DNA from: TWA4 sp034086685
GTDB lineage: Bacteria > Bacillota > Clostridia > Lachnospirales > Lachnospiraceae
Direction: 5' to 3'
DNA: 23,085 nt
Assembly: GCA_034086685.1 (NCBI GenBank)
Contig: JAXDZY010000141.1
Span: 1 to 23,085, forward strand
Made by a program: the position numbers and the translations under genes. The notes under the pieces were generated by a model, which was not told the origin of the DNA, ran no database searches, and saw only the letters and a program-made list of their open reading frames with translations. How positions within the stretch are numbered: position 1 is the first letter of the stretch; every line of letters starts with the position of its first letter. Positions 1 to 7,899 of this stretch are shown piece after piece.

Positions 1-47
1 CCGATCCGCACATCGCCCGCGATCATATTGCCTTCTAAAACTCTCAT
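1..47 (-). CDS. ribH: 6,7-dimethyl-8-ribityllumazine synthase, N-terminal fragment
   Basis: The first 15 codons and part of a 16th are present before the window edge, reading MRVLEGNMIAGDVRIG. This matches the usual opening of lumazine synthase (M-x-VLEG). An AGGAG ribosome binding site lies a few bases upstream of the ATG at 47. The enzyme condenses the RibB and pyrimidine products into lumazine, the substrate of riboflavin synthase. It follows ribBA by 31 bases and is the last visible gene of the riboflavin operon, so context strongly supports the call. The rest of the protein lies outside the window. Confidence 0.85.
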   Translation of the reverse strand, partial: MRVLEGNMIAGDVRI

Positions 48-78
48 ACTTATCTGCTCCTTTTATTTGTTCATTTCA

Positions 79-1278
79 TTAATACTGCATCAGATGTCCC
101 ATCTTTTTCTGTTTTGTTTTCAGATAAAACAGATCATAGGGGGTAGCTTCCATCTGAATCGGCTTTCGTCCGTTGACCCTGGTTCCGTATTTTTCCAGTC
201 CCTCAATTTTCAGCGGATTATTAGTCATCAGTTCCACTGATTTTACTCCCAGATCCTTTAAAATCTGTGATGCAATGGAATATTCTCTGGCATCCTCTTC
301 AAATCCGAGAGCCAGATTTGCCTGAACCGTATCCAGTCCCTGATCCTGCAGCTCATAAGCCCGGATTTTATTGATCAGTCCGATTCCCCTGCCTTCCTGA
401 CGCAGATATACAAGTACGCCGCGTCCTTCCTTTTCCAGTGCCTTCATGGCAGCATCATACTGCTGACCGCAGTCACACCGTGAAGAACCGAAGGCATCAC
501 CGGTCATACACTCGGAATGAACACGGCAGAGAACATTCTCACCATCCTTCACATCACCTTTTACCAGTGCGATATGATGCTCTCCATTCACGGTATTCTG
601 ATAACCATAAACCATGAATTCTCCGTAACGGGTAGGCATTTTGGCCCGGGCGGCACGGATGATCTGCATCTCGGTTCTTCTGCGGTATTCCTGCAGCGCA
701 CTGATTGTAATAAACTTCATATTCCATTTTTCTGCCATTTCAGCGATTTCAGAGCTTCGCATCATTGTCCCGTCTTCCCGCATGATCTCACAGCAAAGTC
801 CGCAGGGTTTCAGACCTGCAATTTTCATCAGATCCACTGTTGCTTCCGTGTGGCCGTTACGCTGCAGCACGCCGCCGGATCTTGCCCGAAGCGGAAACAT
901 ATGACCGGGTCTGCGGAAATCCTCCGGCTTTGCATCATCTTTCACGCATGCCATGGCTGTCATGGAACGCTCCACAGCCGAAATGCCGGTTGATGTATCA
1001 ATACCATCAATGGAAACCGTAAATGCCGTGCTGTGATTATCCGTATTATCTGAAACCATCTGAGGAAGATTCAGTTTGTCACACAGACTTTCATCCATGG
1101 GCATACAGATCAGCCCTCTGGCATGTACAGCCATGAAATTGACATTTTCCGTTGTAGCAAATTCCGCTGCACAGATCATATCCCCTTCATTTTCCCGGTT
1201 TTCATCGTCCGTAACCAGAATAATTTCACCGTTGCGCAGTGCTTCCACTGCTTCTTCTATTGTATTATATTGAAACAT
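79..1278 (-). CDS. ribBA: Bifunctional 3,4-dihydroxy-2-butanone 4-phosphate synthase / GTP cyclohydrolase II
   Basis: The 399-residue protein is a full-length RibB-RibA fusion. The N-terminal half (about 1-200) is the butanone phosphate synthase, with the acidic DDENRENEGD stretch at 24-33 and RNGHTEA at 140-146. The C-terminal half is GTP cyclohydrolase II, with probable zinc cysteines C257, C268 and C270 in RVHSEC...CDCG, the RQEGRGIGL loop at 293-301, and TNNPLK at 352-357. The two halves start both branches of riboflavin synthesis, from ribulose 5-phosphate and from GTP. AAGGAGG precedes the ATG. The gene lies between ribE and ribH and should be read from the riboswitch-controlled promoter. 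Fusion of the two activities is normal in Firmicutes. Confidence 0.97.
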   Translation of the reverse strand: MFQYNTIEEAVEALRNGEIILVTDDENRENEGDMICAAEFATTENVNFMAVHARGLICMPMDESLCDKLNLPQMVSDNTDNHSTAFTVSIDGIDTSTGISAVERSMTAMACVKDDAKPEDFRRPGHMFPLRARSGGVLQRNGHTEATVDLMKIAGLKPCGLCCEIMREDGTMMRSSEIAEMAEKWNMKFITISALQEYRRRTEMQIIRAARAKMPTRYGEFMVYGYQNTVNGEHHIALVKGDVKDGENVLCRVHSECMTGDAFGSSRCDCGQQYDAAMKALEKEGRGVLVYLRQEGRGIGLINKIRAYELQDQGLDTVQANLALGFEEDAREYSIASQILKDLGVKSVELMTNNPLKIEGLEKYGTRVNGRKPIQMEATPYDLFYLKTKQKKMGHLMQY

Positions 1279-1338
1279 TTGTTCAGCCTCCTTAATAAGT
1301 ATTCATTGAAAATGTTATCAATATGAATCATCTCCAAA

Positions 1339-1373
1339 TCCGGATTAAAGCAGCATACCTGCAGGAATCCGGA
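1339..1373 (-). other. Intercistronic hairpin between ribE and ribBA
   Basis: An 8-base inverted repeat (TCCGGATT / AATCCGGA) begins directly after the ribE stop codon, separated by a loop of about 19 bases. No U-tract follows, so it does not look like an intrinsic terminator. It may affect mRNA processing or stability. That role is inferred. Confidence 0.4.
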
Positions 1374-2066
1374 CTAAAATCCATTTTCCGCAAGCCATTC
1401 CAGAGACATTCTGCCGGAAGCTGATGACCGGCCGGCAGAAGTACCTGTTTTTGAGGAAACATCACTCTGATCCTCCGGTGCAAGCCCCAGCAGCTTTTCC
1501 ACATATTTGGAAATCACATCATTCTCCAGATTGACCACATCCCCTGTTTTTTTCTCCGACAAAATGGTTTCCTCTGCCGTGTGCGGAATGATGGACACGG
1601 AGAATGTGCTGCCGGTGATTTTTGCCACCGTCAGACTGATTCCGTCAATGGCAATGGATCCTTTTTCCACAATATAACGCATCAGTGACCGTGGTGCCTG
1701 TATCGTGTACCAGATGGCATTGTCATCTTTCTCAATACCGGTGATGATTCCGGTCCCGTCAATATGACCGGAAACAATATGGCCTCCAAACCGCCCGTTC
1801 AACGCCATGGCTCTCTCCAGGTTCACATGACTGCCTGCACGAAGTGCTCCCAGAGATGACCGCTCCAGCGTCTCACGCATAACATCCGCCGTAAACAGAT
1901 GGCCTTTTATGCTTGTGGCTGTCAGACACACTCCATTGACCGCCACACTGTCACCAACCCGCAGGTCACCGAAAATAATATTTCCTTCTATTGTCAGAAT
2001 ACAGGATTTTGCTCCCGGACGAATCCCGCGGATATATCCCTTTTCTTCTACAATTCCTGTGAACAT
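1374..2066 (-). CDS. ribE: Riboflavin synthase, alpha chain type
   Basis: The 230-residue protein begins MFTGIVEEKG, the classic start of riboflavin synthase. It has the expected two repeated lumazine-binding domains: the first carries VNGVCLT (43-49) and GGHIVSGHIDGTG (94-106), the second DGISLTV (141-147) and IPHTAEETILS (160-170). It dismutates two lumazines to riboflavin plus a pyrimidine that is recycled. A Ser/Gly/Thr-rich linker (about 198-218) joins the core to a short C-terminal helix ending LAENGF, slightly longer than the compact family form. The start overlaps the end of ribD by 19 bases, which suggests translational coupling. Confidence 0.96.
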   Translation of the reverse strand: MFTGIVEEKGYIRGIRPGAKSCILTIEGNIIFGDLRVGDSVAVNGVCLTATSIKGHLFTADVMRETLERSSLGALRAGSHVNLERAMALNGRFGGHIVSGHIDGTGIITGIEKDDNAIWYTIQAPRSLMRYIVEKGSIAIDGISLTVAKITGSTFSVSIIPHTAEETILSEKKTGDVVNLENDVISKYVEKLLGLAPEDQSDVSSKTGTSAGRSSASGRMSLEWLAENGF

Positions 2067-3196
2067 GGATAAATAACCTCACTTTCCAGCAAAATATCCG
2101 TCCCCAGCTTCGTAATAACCGGCTCTGACAGCATCCAGGCCTGCTCCGGAGAATCCACTCCGGCTCCTCCCACAGGAGAAGGGGCCTCTTTTCCACCAAA
2201 AATCTTCGGCGCAATATAAATCTGTACCCTGTTAACGATCCCGCTTCTCAAGGCAGATTCATGAAGGCCCGCTCCACCCTCCAGAAGGATGCTGTCAATC
2301 CCCTCCTGACCCAGAAGCTTCATCAGCTGTTTCAGATCCACATGACCGTTTTCATCTGCACCTGTATAAAAAATGCGGCAGCCGGCTTTCTCCAGAGCTT
2401 CCTGCTTTGTCCTCACAGCTTCCGGCAATAAACCGGACTCCGGCATAACCGCAACGATCCACAGCGGAATTTCTCCCGCAGTCTGCACCAGACGGCTGTC
2501 TGCAGGAATACGGAGATGGCTGTCACATACGATCCTTACCGGATCTCTTCCTTCCTCCACCCGGCAGTTTAACATGGGATCATCTTTCAGAACCGTCTGC
2601 AGCCCCACCATAATCGCCATATACCGGTTTCTGTCCTCATGCACATGCTTTCGGGCAGCTTCTCCTGTTATCCACCGCGATTTACCGCTTGCCGTGGCAA
2701 TTTTTCCATCCATTGTCATGGCATATTTCATAACCACATAAGGTTTTTTCTTTTTTATATAGTGAAAAAACACTTCATTCAGTTTATTGCATTCTTCTTC
2801 CAGTACATGTTCTGTAACCTTTATGCCATGCTCACGAAGCATGGATACTCCTTTTCCGGCTACCAGAGGATTCGGATCGGAAGATCCGATAAAGACTCTT
2901 GCAATTCCATGCCTGAGAATTGCCTCTGTGCAGGGCGGCTGCTTGCCGCGATGGCAGCATGGCTCCAGCGTCACATAGAGATCTGCACCTGCTGCATCCG
3001 CAGGATCTGTAAGGCTGGCCAATGCCTCTCTTTCTGCATGAAGCCTTCCGTACTCTGTATGATAACCGGTTCCGATCACTTTTCCATCTTTTACGATCAC
3101 AGCACCAACCATGGGATTGGGATTTACCTTCCCGCAGCCTTTTTTCGCCAGCTCAAGAGCCATCCTCATATATTTCTCATCAATACTGTCATCCAA
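2048..3196 (-). CDS. ribD: Bifunctional diaminohydroxyphosphoribosylaminopyrimidine deaminase / reductase
   Basis: The 382-residue protein is a full-length RibD. The N-terminal deaminase (about 1-145) has NPNPMVGAVIV at 25-35, the HAE zinc/catalytic motif at 53-55, and EPCCHRGKQPPC at 78-89 with zinc cysteines C80 and C89. The C-terminal reductase (about 150-382) has KYAMTMDGKIA at 157-167, RWITG at 174-178 and an LLEGGAGL motif. It carries out steps two and three after GTP cyclohydrolase. GGAGGAG lies about 10 bases upstream of the ATG. It is the first gene of the operon, directly downstream of the FMN riboswitch and its terminator. Confidence 0.97.
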   Translation of the reverse strand: MDDSIDEKYMRMALELAKKGCGKVNPNPMVGAVIVKDGKVIGTGYHTEYGRLHAEREALASLTDPADAAGADLYVTLEPCCHRGKQPPCTEAILRHGIARVFIGSSDPNPLVAGKGVSMLREHGIKVTEHVLEEECNKLNEVFFHYIKKKKPYVVMKYAMTMDGKIATASGKSRWITGEAARKHVHEDRNRYMAIMVGLQTVLKDDPMLNCRVEEGRDPVRIVCDSHLRIPADSRLVQTAGEIPLWIVAVMPESGLLPEAVRTKQEALEKAGCRIFYTGADENGHVDLKQLMKLLGQEGIDSILLEGGAGLHESALRSGIVNRVQIYIAPKIFGGKEAPSPVGGAGVDSPEQAWMLSEPVITKLGTDILLESEVIYPCSQEL

Positions 3197-3218
3197 ATAC
3201 TTTCTCCTCCTTTTATAC

Positions 3219-3252
3219 CAAAAAAAGCTCTGAGATTATTCTCTCAGAGCTC
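3219..3252 (-). terminator. Rho-independent attenuator of the rib operon leader
   Basis: On the minus strand AGCTCTGAGA and TCTCAGAGCT form a perfect 10-base stem with a 6-base loop, followed by a run of T. It sits between the FMN riboswitch and the ribD ribosome binding site. In known RFN leaders FMN binding favours such a terminator, stopping transcription when flavin is abundant. The competing antiterminator could not be assigned by eye. Confidence 0.88.
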
Positions 3253-3371
3253 TGGTTCGTATCCTGTTGTATCTGTGTTATGTAAATCAAAATCCTGCGG
3301 GCTTCCCGATAAACCATATCCGAAACGATCCCGTATGTTCTCTTTACTTTAATGGCAAATACATCCGCTGC

Positions 3372-3482
3372 ACTTCTTCCATCCAGACTATACTGTCGGC
3401 TTCGGAGTTTCACCGAATCATTCCCGAAACGGGCTCGCGGGCTGTACCGCCGGTAGGGACTTGCACCCTGCCCTGAAGTTCT
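3372..3482 (-). promoter_or_regulatory. FMN riboswitch (RFN element)
   Basis: The minus strand carries the conserved RFN blocks in order: ACTTCAGGGCAGGGTG, CCCTACCGGCGGTA, AGCCCGCGAGC, GGTGAAACTCCGAAGCCGAC, AGTATAGTCTGGATG, then GAAGT closing helix P1 against ACTTC. It lies between the promoter and the attenuator, upstream of ribD. RFN elements bind FMN and switch off riboflavin genes by terminating transcription or blocking translation. The terminator downstream indicates transcriptional control here. Confidence 0.97.
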
Positions 3483-3493
3483 TATCTGTACAC

Positions 3494-3522
3494 ATTATAA
3501 CGCACCGATACATGGATGTAAA
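3494..3522 (-). promoter_or_regulatory. rib operon promoter
   Basis: A TTTACA -35 box (3517-3522) and a perfect TATAAT -10 box (3494-3499) are separated by 17 bases. The expected transcription start near 3487 lies just before the FMN riboswitch. This fits a housekeeping sigma factor. Confidence 0.8.
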
Positions 3523-3558
3523 GAGAAAAATATATCATTTTCAGAATTTTCAGAATTT

Positions 3559-5472
3559 CTACTCCTGCTCCAGCATACCGGTGTACAGCTGGTAATATAC
3601 ACCTTTCTCCTTCAGGAGAGATTCATGATCCCCTCTCTCGATGATCCTGCCGTGATCCAGTACCATTATCACATCGGAATTTTTTATGGTGGAAAGCCTG
3701 TGTGCAATAACAAATACTGTTCTGCCTTCCATCAGGTGATCCATACCTTCCTGTACGATTTTCTCGGTACGGGTATCAATACTGGAAGTCGCTTCATCCA
3801 GAATCAGCACCGGAGGATCCGCAACGGCTGCTCTGGCAATGGCCAGCAGCTGCCTCTGTCCCTGAGACAGGTTCGCACCGTCGCCTGTCAGCATGGTATC
3901 ATAGCCCTGCGGCAGATGCTCAATAAAATACTCTGCATTTGCCAGGCGGGCTGCCGCTTTTACCTGCTCATCCGTGGCGTCCAGACGTCCGTATCGGATA
4001 TTCTCCATAACCGTCCCTGTAAACAGATGTGTATCCTGAAGTACAATTCCCAGTGAACGGCGAAGATCTGCTTTTTTAAACTTGTTGATATTGATTCCGT
4101 CATAACGGATTTTTCCCGCGTTAATATCATAAAAACGATTGATCAGGTTGGTGATGGTGGTTTTTCCCGCACCGGTTGCACCTACAAAAGCAATTTTCTG
4201 ACCGGGCTTCGCATACAGACTGATATCCTGAAGTACAATTTTGTCAGGATTGTAGCCGAAATCCACATGTTCCATGTAGATATCACCTTCCATCTTCGTA
4301 TAAGTAGTCGTATCATCTGCCCTGTGGTAATGCTTCCATGCCCAGGTACCGGTCCGTTCTTCACACTCGGTGATATTACCTTCTTCATCCTCATGAGAAC
4401 GCACCAGCATAACATATCCATCATCTTCCTCAGGTTTTTCATCCAGGAGCGTAAAAATACGATCCGCACCGGCAAGTGCCATGATAATGGAATTAAACTG
4501 CTGGGAAACCTGAGTGATCGGCATATTAAAGCTTCTGTTAAACTGAAGAAAGCTGGCCAGTTTACCAAGTGTCAGTCCGCCAAAACCGGTAATTGCCATC
4601 AGGGAGCCTGCCACAATGCACAAAACAAAACTGATATTGCCCAGATTACCGTTTACAGGCATCAGAATATTGGCAAATGTATTGGCTTTATCTGCACTGT
4701 CACACAAAGCGTCATTCAGCTTATTGAATTCTTCGATATTCTTTTCCTCATGGCAGAACACTTTAACTACTTTCTGGCCGGACATCATTTCTTCGATGTA
4801 TCCGTTTACGGCACCCAGATCCTTCTGCTGTTTCATGAAAAACATACCTGATTTTCCGCCCAGATTGCGGGCCACAAAAACCATAACCACACACATGCAC
4901 AGCGTCAGAAGCGTCAGAGGCACGCTCAGAATAATCATGGAGATCAGAACTCCCACAATGGTTATACAGGAAGATATGATCTGAGGAAAACTCTGGCTGA
5001 TCATCTGTCTCAGAGTATCGGTATCATTGGTGTACATACTCATGATGTCCCCATGCGTATGGGTATCAAAGTAACGGATGGGCAGCGTCTCCATATGGCT
5101 GAACATATCCGTACGAAGCTGACGCAGAGTCCCCTGAGTTACATTTACCATGATACGGTTATACCCATATGTACATAAAGCACCTGCCACATAAATACAT
5201 GCCAGACGAAAAATTGCCTGCATCAGCGGTGAAAAATCAGGGGACGGCTGACCCACCAGCGGTGAAATATAATCATCGATCAGGGACTGGAGAAACATAT
5301 TTCCGGTAATCTGAGCCATGGCACTGAAAAAGATCATAAATACAACCAGAAGACAGGGCCATTTGTAATAGTGAAGAATATAGCCTGCCATTCTTTTAAA
5401 TACTTTCATGGGACTTTTTCCGGAAGCCATACCGGGCTTCATGCCCGGGCCGGGATTGCTTTTCTTATTCAT
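3559..5472 (-). CDS. ABC exporter half-transporter with the consensus ATPase site (heterodimer partner 2)
   Basis: The 637-residue protein has an N-terminal ABC transmembrane domain (about 35-340, six helices) fused to an ATPase domain. The nucleotide-binding motifs are intact: Walker A GATGAGKTT (431-439), signature NLSQGQ (534-539), Walker B LILDEATS (556-563) with catalytic E560, and H-switch H591. A hydrophilic, acidic insert (about 345-393, containing EDDGY and GTWAWKHYHRAD) lies between the two domains. The first 25 residues are Gly/Pro/Lys-rich. The start overlaps the end of the preceding gene at ATGAATAA, with AAAGGAGG 8 bases upstream, typical of paired half-transporters. It is probably a multidrug or lipid/peptide exporter of the LmrCD/BmrCD/TM287-288 type. 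The substrate is unknown. Confidence 0.93.
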   Translation of the reverse strand: MNKKSNPGPGMKPGMASGKSPMKVFKRMAGYILHYYKWPCLLVVFMIFFSAMAQITGNMFLQSLIDDYISPLVGQPSPDFSPLMQAIFRLACIYVAGALCTYGYNRIMVNVTQGTLRQLRTDMFSHMETLPIRYFDTHTHGDIMSMYTNDTDTLRQMISQSFPQIISSCITIVGVLISMIILSVPLTLLTLCMCVVMVFVARNLGGKSGMFFMKQQKDLGAVNGYIEEMMSGQKVVKVFCHEEKNIEEFNKLNDALCDSADKANTFANILMPVNGNLGNISFVLCIVAGSLMAITGFGGLTLGKLASFLQFNRSFNMPITQVSQQFNSIIMALAGADRIFTLLDEKPEEDDGYVMLVRSHEDEEGNITECEERTGTWAWKHYHRADDTTTYTKMEGDIYMEHVDFGYNPDKIVLQDISLYAKPGQKIAFVGATGAGKTTITNLINRFYDINAGKIRYDGININKFKKADLRRSLGIVLQDTHLFTGTVMENIRYGRLDATDEQVKAAARLANAEYFIEHLPQGYDTMLTGDGANLSQGQRQLLAIARAAVADPPVLILDEATSSIDTRTEKIVQEGMDHLMEGRTVFVIAHRLSTIKNSDVIMVLDHGRIIERGDHESLLKEKGVYYQLYTGMLEQE

Positions 5473-7195
5473 CTTCTCTTCCTCCTTTCACCTGAGATTC
5501 GTACACTTCACGATAAACAGCATTATTTTCAAGCAATTCTTCGTGAGTTCCCATTCCATTGATTCTTCCTTCTTCCAGTACAAGAATACGGTCTGCATCC
5601 TGCACAGATGAAATACGCTGCGCTATGATCAGCTTGGTGGTGTCCGGAATCTCCTCACGGAAAGCTTTTCGGATCATGGCATCCGTTTTTGTATCCACTG
5701 CACTGGTGGAATCATCCAGAATCAGAATCTTCGGTTTCTTTAGAAGAGCTCTGGCAATGCAGAGACGCTGTTTCTGACCTCCGGAAACATTGGTACCTCC
5801 CTGCTCGATCCATGTATCATATTTATCCGGGAATGTCTGTATGAATTCATCCGCCTGGGCCAGTCTGCAGACCCGTTCAATCTCCTCATCAGAAGCCTGC
5901 GCATTGCCCCATCTGAGATTGTCTTTAATGGTGCCCGAGAAAAGGACATTTTTCTGCAGAACCATGGAAACCTCATCACGGAGCGTATCCAGATCGTAAT
6001 CTCTTACATCCCTGCCTCCTACACGTACACTTCCTTCCGTCACATCATACAGACGCGGAATCATCTGGACAAATGTAGACTTGGAACCGCCGGTTCCACC
6101 GATAATACCGATGGTTTCACCTGACCGGATGGTCACATTAATATCCTCCAGCACATTCTGACCGCCGTTTCGATAAGCAAATTTTACATGTTCAAATTCA
6201 ATGGAACCATCTGCCACAGCAGTCACCGGTTTTTCCGGATTAACGATATCAGCCTTCTCTGTCAGAATCTCCGCAATACGATCCATGGAAGCTTTTGACA
6301 TGGTCAGCATAACGAAAATCATGGACAGCATCATCAGGCTCATGAGAATATTCATAACATAGTTGAACATACTCATCAGTTCACCTGTAGTCATGGTTTC
6401 CGAAACAACCATCTGCGCACCAAACCAGGAAATGGCAAGAATACATCCATAAACTGTTATCTGCATGACCGGCATGTTCATACAGATGATCTTCTCCGCC
6501 TTTACGGAAAGGAGACACAGTTCGGTACAGGCCTTATCCAGCTTGGAAATCTCATGATTTTCCCGCACATAGGATTTCACCACCCGGATAGCATTTACAT
6601 TTTCCTGCACACTGGCGTTCAGATTATCGTATTTTTTAAACATCTGTGTGAAAACAGGAAATGCTCTTGTAACAATAAATGCAAGTGCCGTTCCCAGAAT
6701 CACAATGGCCACCAGAAAAACACTGGACAGCCTGGCATTGATAATAATGGTCATGGCCAGCGCACAGATCAGCGTAACCGGTGCACGGGCACACATGCGC
6801 AATACCATCTGATAGGAATTCTGCACGTTGGTAACATCCGTAGTCATACGGGTAACCAGACCTGCAGTGGAATATTTATCAATATTGGAAAAAGCAAATG
6901 TCTGGATATTCTCAAACATTGCTCTTCGCAGATTCCGGGCAAAGCCGGAACTCGCCTGTGCCGCAAAACGTCCCGCAAGAACACCGAAAGTCAGGGACAG
7001 CATGGCCAGCAGCAGCATCACCAGACCAACCTTAATGGCATAGTCCACATCACCTTTTTCAATTCCGTTATCAATGATACTTGCCATCAGAAACGGGATC
7101 AGAACTTCCATAAATACTTCCAGCACTGCAAATACGGGTGTCAGTATGGATGGTGTCTTGTACTCTTTCACCTGAGCCAGTAATGTCTTCAGCAT
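5465..7195 (-). CDS. ABC exporter half-transporter with the degenerate ATPase site (heterodimer partner 1)
   Basis: The protein has 576 residues from the ATG at 7195, which has AAGGAG just upstream. The open frame runs back to 7297 but that part overlaps the MarR gene and lacks a binding site. Six transmembrane helices (about 18-300) precede the ATPase. Its own catalytic residues are altered: Walker A reads GGTGGSKST (366-374) with Ser before the Lys, the Walker B catalytic Glu is Asp (LILDDSTS, D495), and the H-switch His is Gln (IAQR, Q526). The signature VSGGQ (470-474) is good, so it completes the partner's active site. Asp and Gln at these positions are known in heterodimeric exporters such as TM287/288 and LmrCD. 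Export function is confident, the substrate is not. Confidence 0.93.
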   Translation of the reverse strand: MLKTLLAQVKEYKTPSILTPVFAVLEVFMEVLIPFLMASIIDNGIEKGDVDYAIKVGLVMLLLAMLSLTFGVLAGRFAAQASSGFARNLRRAMFENIQTFAFSNIDKYSTAGLVTRMTTDVTNVQNSYQMVLRMCARAPVTLICALAMTIIINARLSSVFLVAIVILGTALAFIVTRAFPVFTQMFKKYDNLNASVQENVNAIRVVKSYVRENHEISKLDKACTELCLLSVKAEKIICMNMPVMQITVYGCILAISWFGAQMVVSETMTTGELMSMFNYVMNILMSLMMLSMIFVMLTMSKASMDRIAEILTEKADIVNPEKPVTAVADGSIEFEHVKFAYRNGGQNVLEDINVTIRSGETIGIIGGTGGSKSTFVQMIPRLYDVTEGSVRVGGRDVRDYDLDTLRDEVSMVLQKNVLFSGTIKDNLRWGNAQASDEEIERVCRLAQADEFIQTFPDKYDTWIEQGGTNVSGGQKQRLCIARALLKKPKILILDDSTSAVDTKTDAMIRKAFREEIPDTTKLIIAQRISSVQDADRILVLEEGRINGMGTHEELLENNAVYREVYESQVKGGREDE

Positions 7196-7211
7196 TGTTT
7201 TTTTCTCCTTT

Positions 7212-7646
7212 TTAATGATCCAGCTTCTCCAGATTATTTTTAATACGTTCCATGACAGAGATGAATATTTCCATCTCTTCCGGGGAAATTCCGTCAATCA
7301 GACTGACCTCCATCTGATCAAGCGATTTCAGAATATGGTTGTTGGCACACACACCCTTTTCCGTCACCACGATTTTTTTCAGACGTGCGTCATTCTCCAC
7401 AGACTCTCTCCGAATAAAACCATTCTTTTCCAGCAGCTGAAGTATGCTGGTCACGGAGGCCCTGGAAATCTCCAGATGCTTCTCCACATCCCGCTGAAAA
7501 AGATCCCTTTTACCGCATTCTTTTACCAGATATCCCATCAGATATCCCTGAAAGCCGGTAAGGCCCGATTCTCTGGACAGATAATCGATCCTCTTTTTTA
7601 CCAGATTTGATAATTTCTTAATCTCAAATCCAACTCTGTACTGCAT
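7212..7646 (-). CDS. MarR-family transcriptional regulator
   Basis: The 144-residue protein (start MQYRVGFEIKK, with GAGGTG upstream) has the size and layout of MarR repressors. A winged helix-turn-helix spans about 30-95, with RDVEKHLEISRASVTSILQ as the recognition region and a wing containing ENDARLKKI. Helices at both ends would form the dimer interface. The frame stays open to an ATG at 7700, but that start has no ribosome binding site. It ends 16 bases before the ABC exporter pair. Two palindromes lie at its predicted transcription start. The likely role is repression of itself and the exporter, relieved by a small-molecule ligand. The ligand is not predictable. Confidence 0.9.
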   Translation of the reverse strand: MQYRVGFEIKKLSNLVKKRIDYLSRESGLTGFQGYLMGYLVKECGKRDLFQRDVEKHLEISRASVTSILQLLEKNGFIRRESVENDARLKKIVVTEKGVCANNHILKSLDQMEVSLIDGISPEEMEIFISVMERIKNNLEKLDH

Positions 7647-7724
7647 AAGCACAACACCTCTTTTTCCGGTAAAGAAGTAATTCAGAAATGTATTTTCCAT
7701 ACATGACTGAATCAGAATATGTCT

Positions 7725-7749
7725 GTTATCTAACTGTAAGTTATCTAAC
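7725..7749 (-). promoter_or_regulatory. Tandem palindromic operators for the MarR regulator
   Basis: GTTATCTAAC occurs twice, at 7725-7734 and 7740-7749, as a direct repeat with 15-base periodicity. Each copy is a palindrome (GTTA-NN-TAAC), extended to AGTTA-NN-TAACT in the promoter-proximal copy. Both lie just downstream of the -10 box, over and after the predicted start of transcription, where a repressor would block transcription. Assignment to the adjacent MarR protein is by position. Confidence 0.75.
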
Positions 7750-7757
7750 TATCTGGT

Positions 7758-7786
7758 ATTATAATGATATCCTGAATAAATGTCAA
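7758..7786 (-). promoter_or_regulatory. Consensus promoter of the marR-ABC exporter operon
   Basis: A perfect TTGACA -35 (7781-7786) and a perfect TATAAT -10 (7758-7763) are separated by exactly 17 bases. Such a strong promoter, followed at once by palindromes, suggests tight repression. Confidence 0.88.
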
Positions 7787-7800
7787 CGGTATTTCTGATC

Positions 7801-7882
7801 ACAAAAACAGCAGCAGACCGGTCCATGATATTCCCCTGTCTGCCTGACAAGGAGCCTGTCACAAACCGGCCGGCTGCTGCTG
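7801..7882 (-). terminator. Terminator of the pst-phoU operon
   Basis: Downstream of phoU the minus strand forms a long stem, ACAGCAGCAGCCGG pairing with CCGGTCTGCTGCTGT (one mismatch), closed by about 50 bases containing a smaller TGACA/TGTCA hairpin, and followed by TTTTTGT. The U-tract ends before the marR promoter. Confidence 0.8.
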
Positions 7883-7899
7883 TATAGTCTTTTCCAAAA

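Noticed and set aside
2639..3352. A 237-codon open frame on the plus strand
   Set aside because: It is antisense to ribD and crosses the riboflavin leader. No motif or start signal was seen.
3213..3413. A 66-codon leader open frame on the minus strand upstream of ribD
   Set aside because: It lies within the FMN riboswitch and attenuator, which explain the conservation, and it has no ribosome binding site.
6554..7183. A 209-codon open frame on the plus strand
   Set aside because: It is antisense to the ABC exporter gene, His/Asn/Gln-rich, and resembles no protein family.
5465..7195. Reading the altered ATPase motifs as a decayed pseudogene
   Set aside because: The frame is intact, the signature motif is kept, and the partner gene has a complete set. 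This is the known pattern of heterodimeric exporters.
7196..7297. N-terminal extension of the ABC exporter half into the MarR gene
   Set aside because: It overlaps the end of the regulator, has no ribosome binding site, and MLKTLLAQ at 7195 follows AAGGAG.
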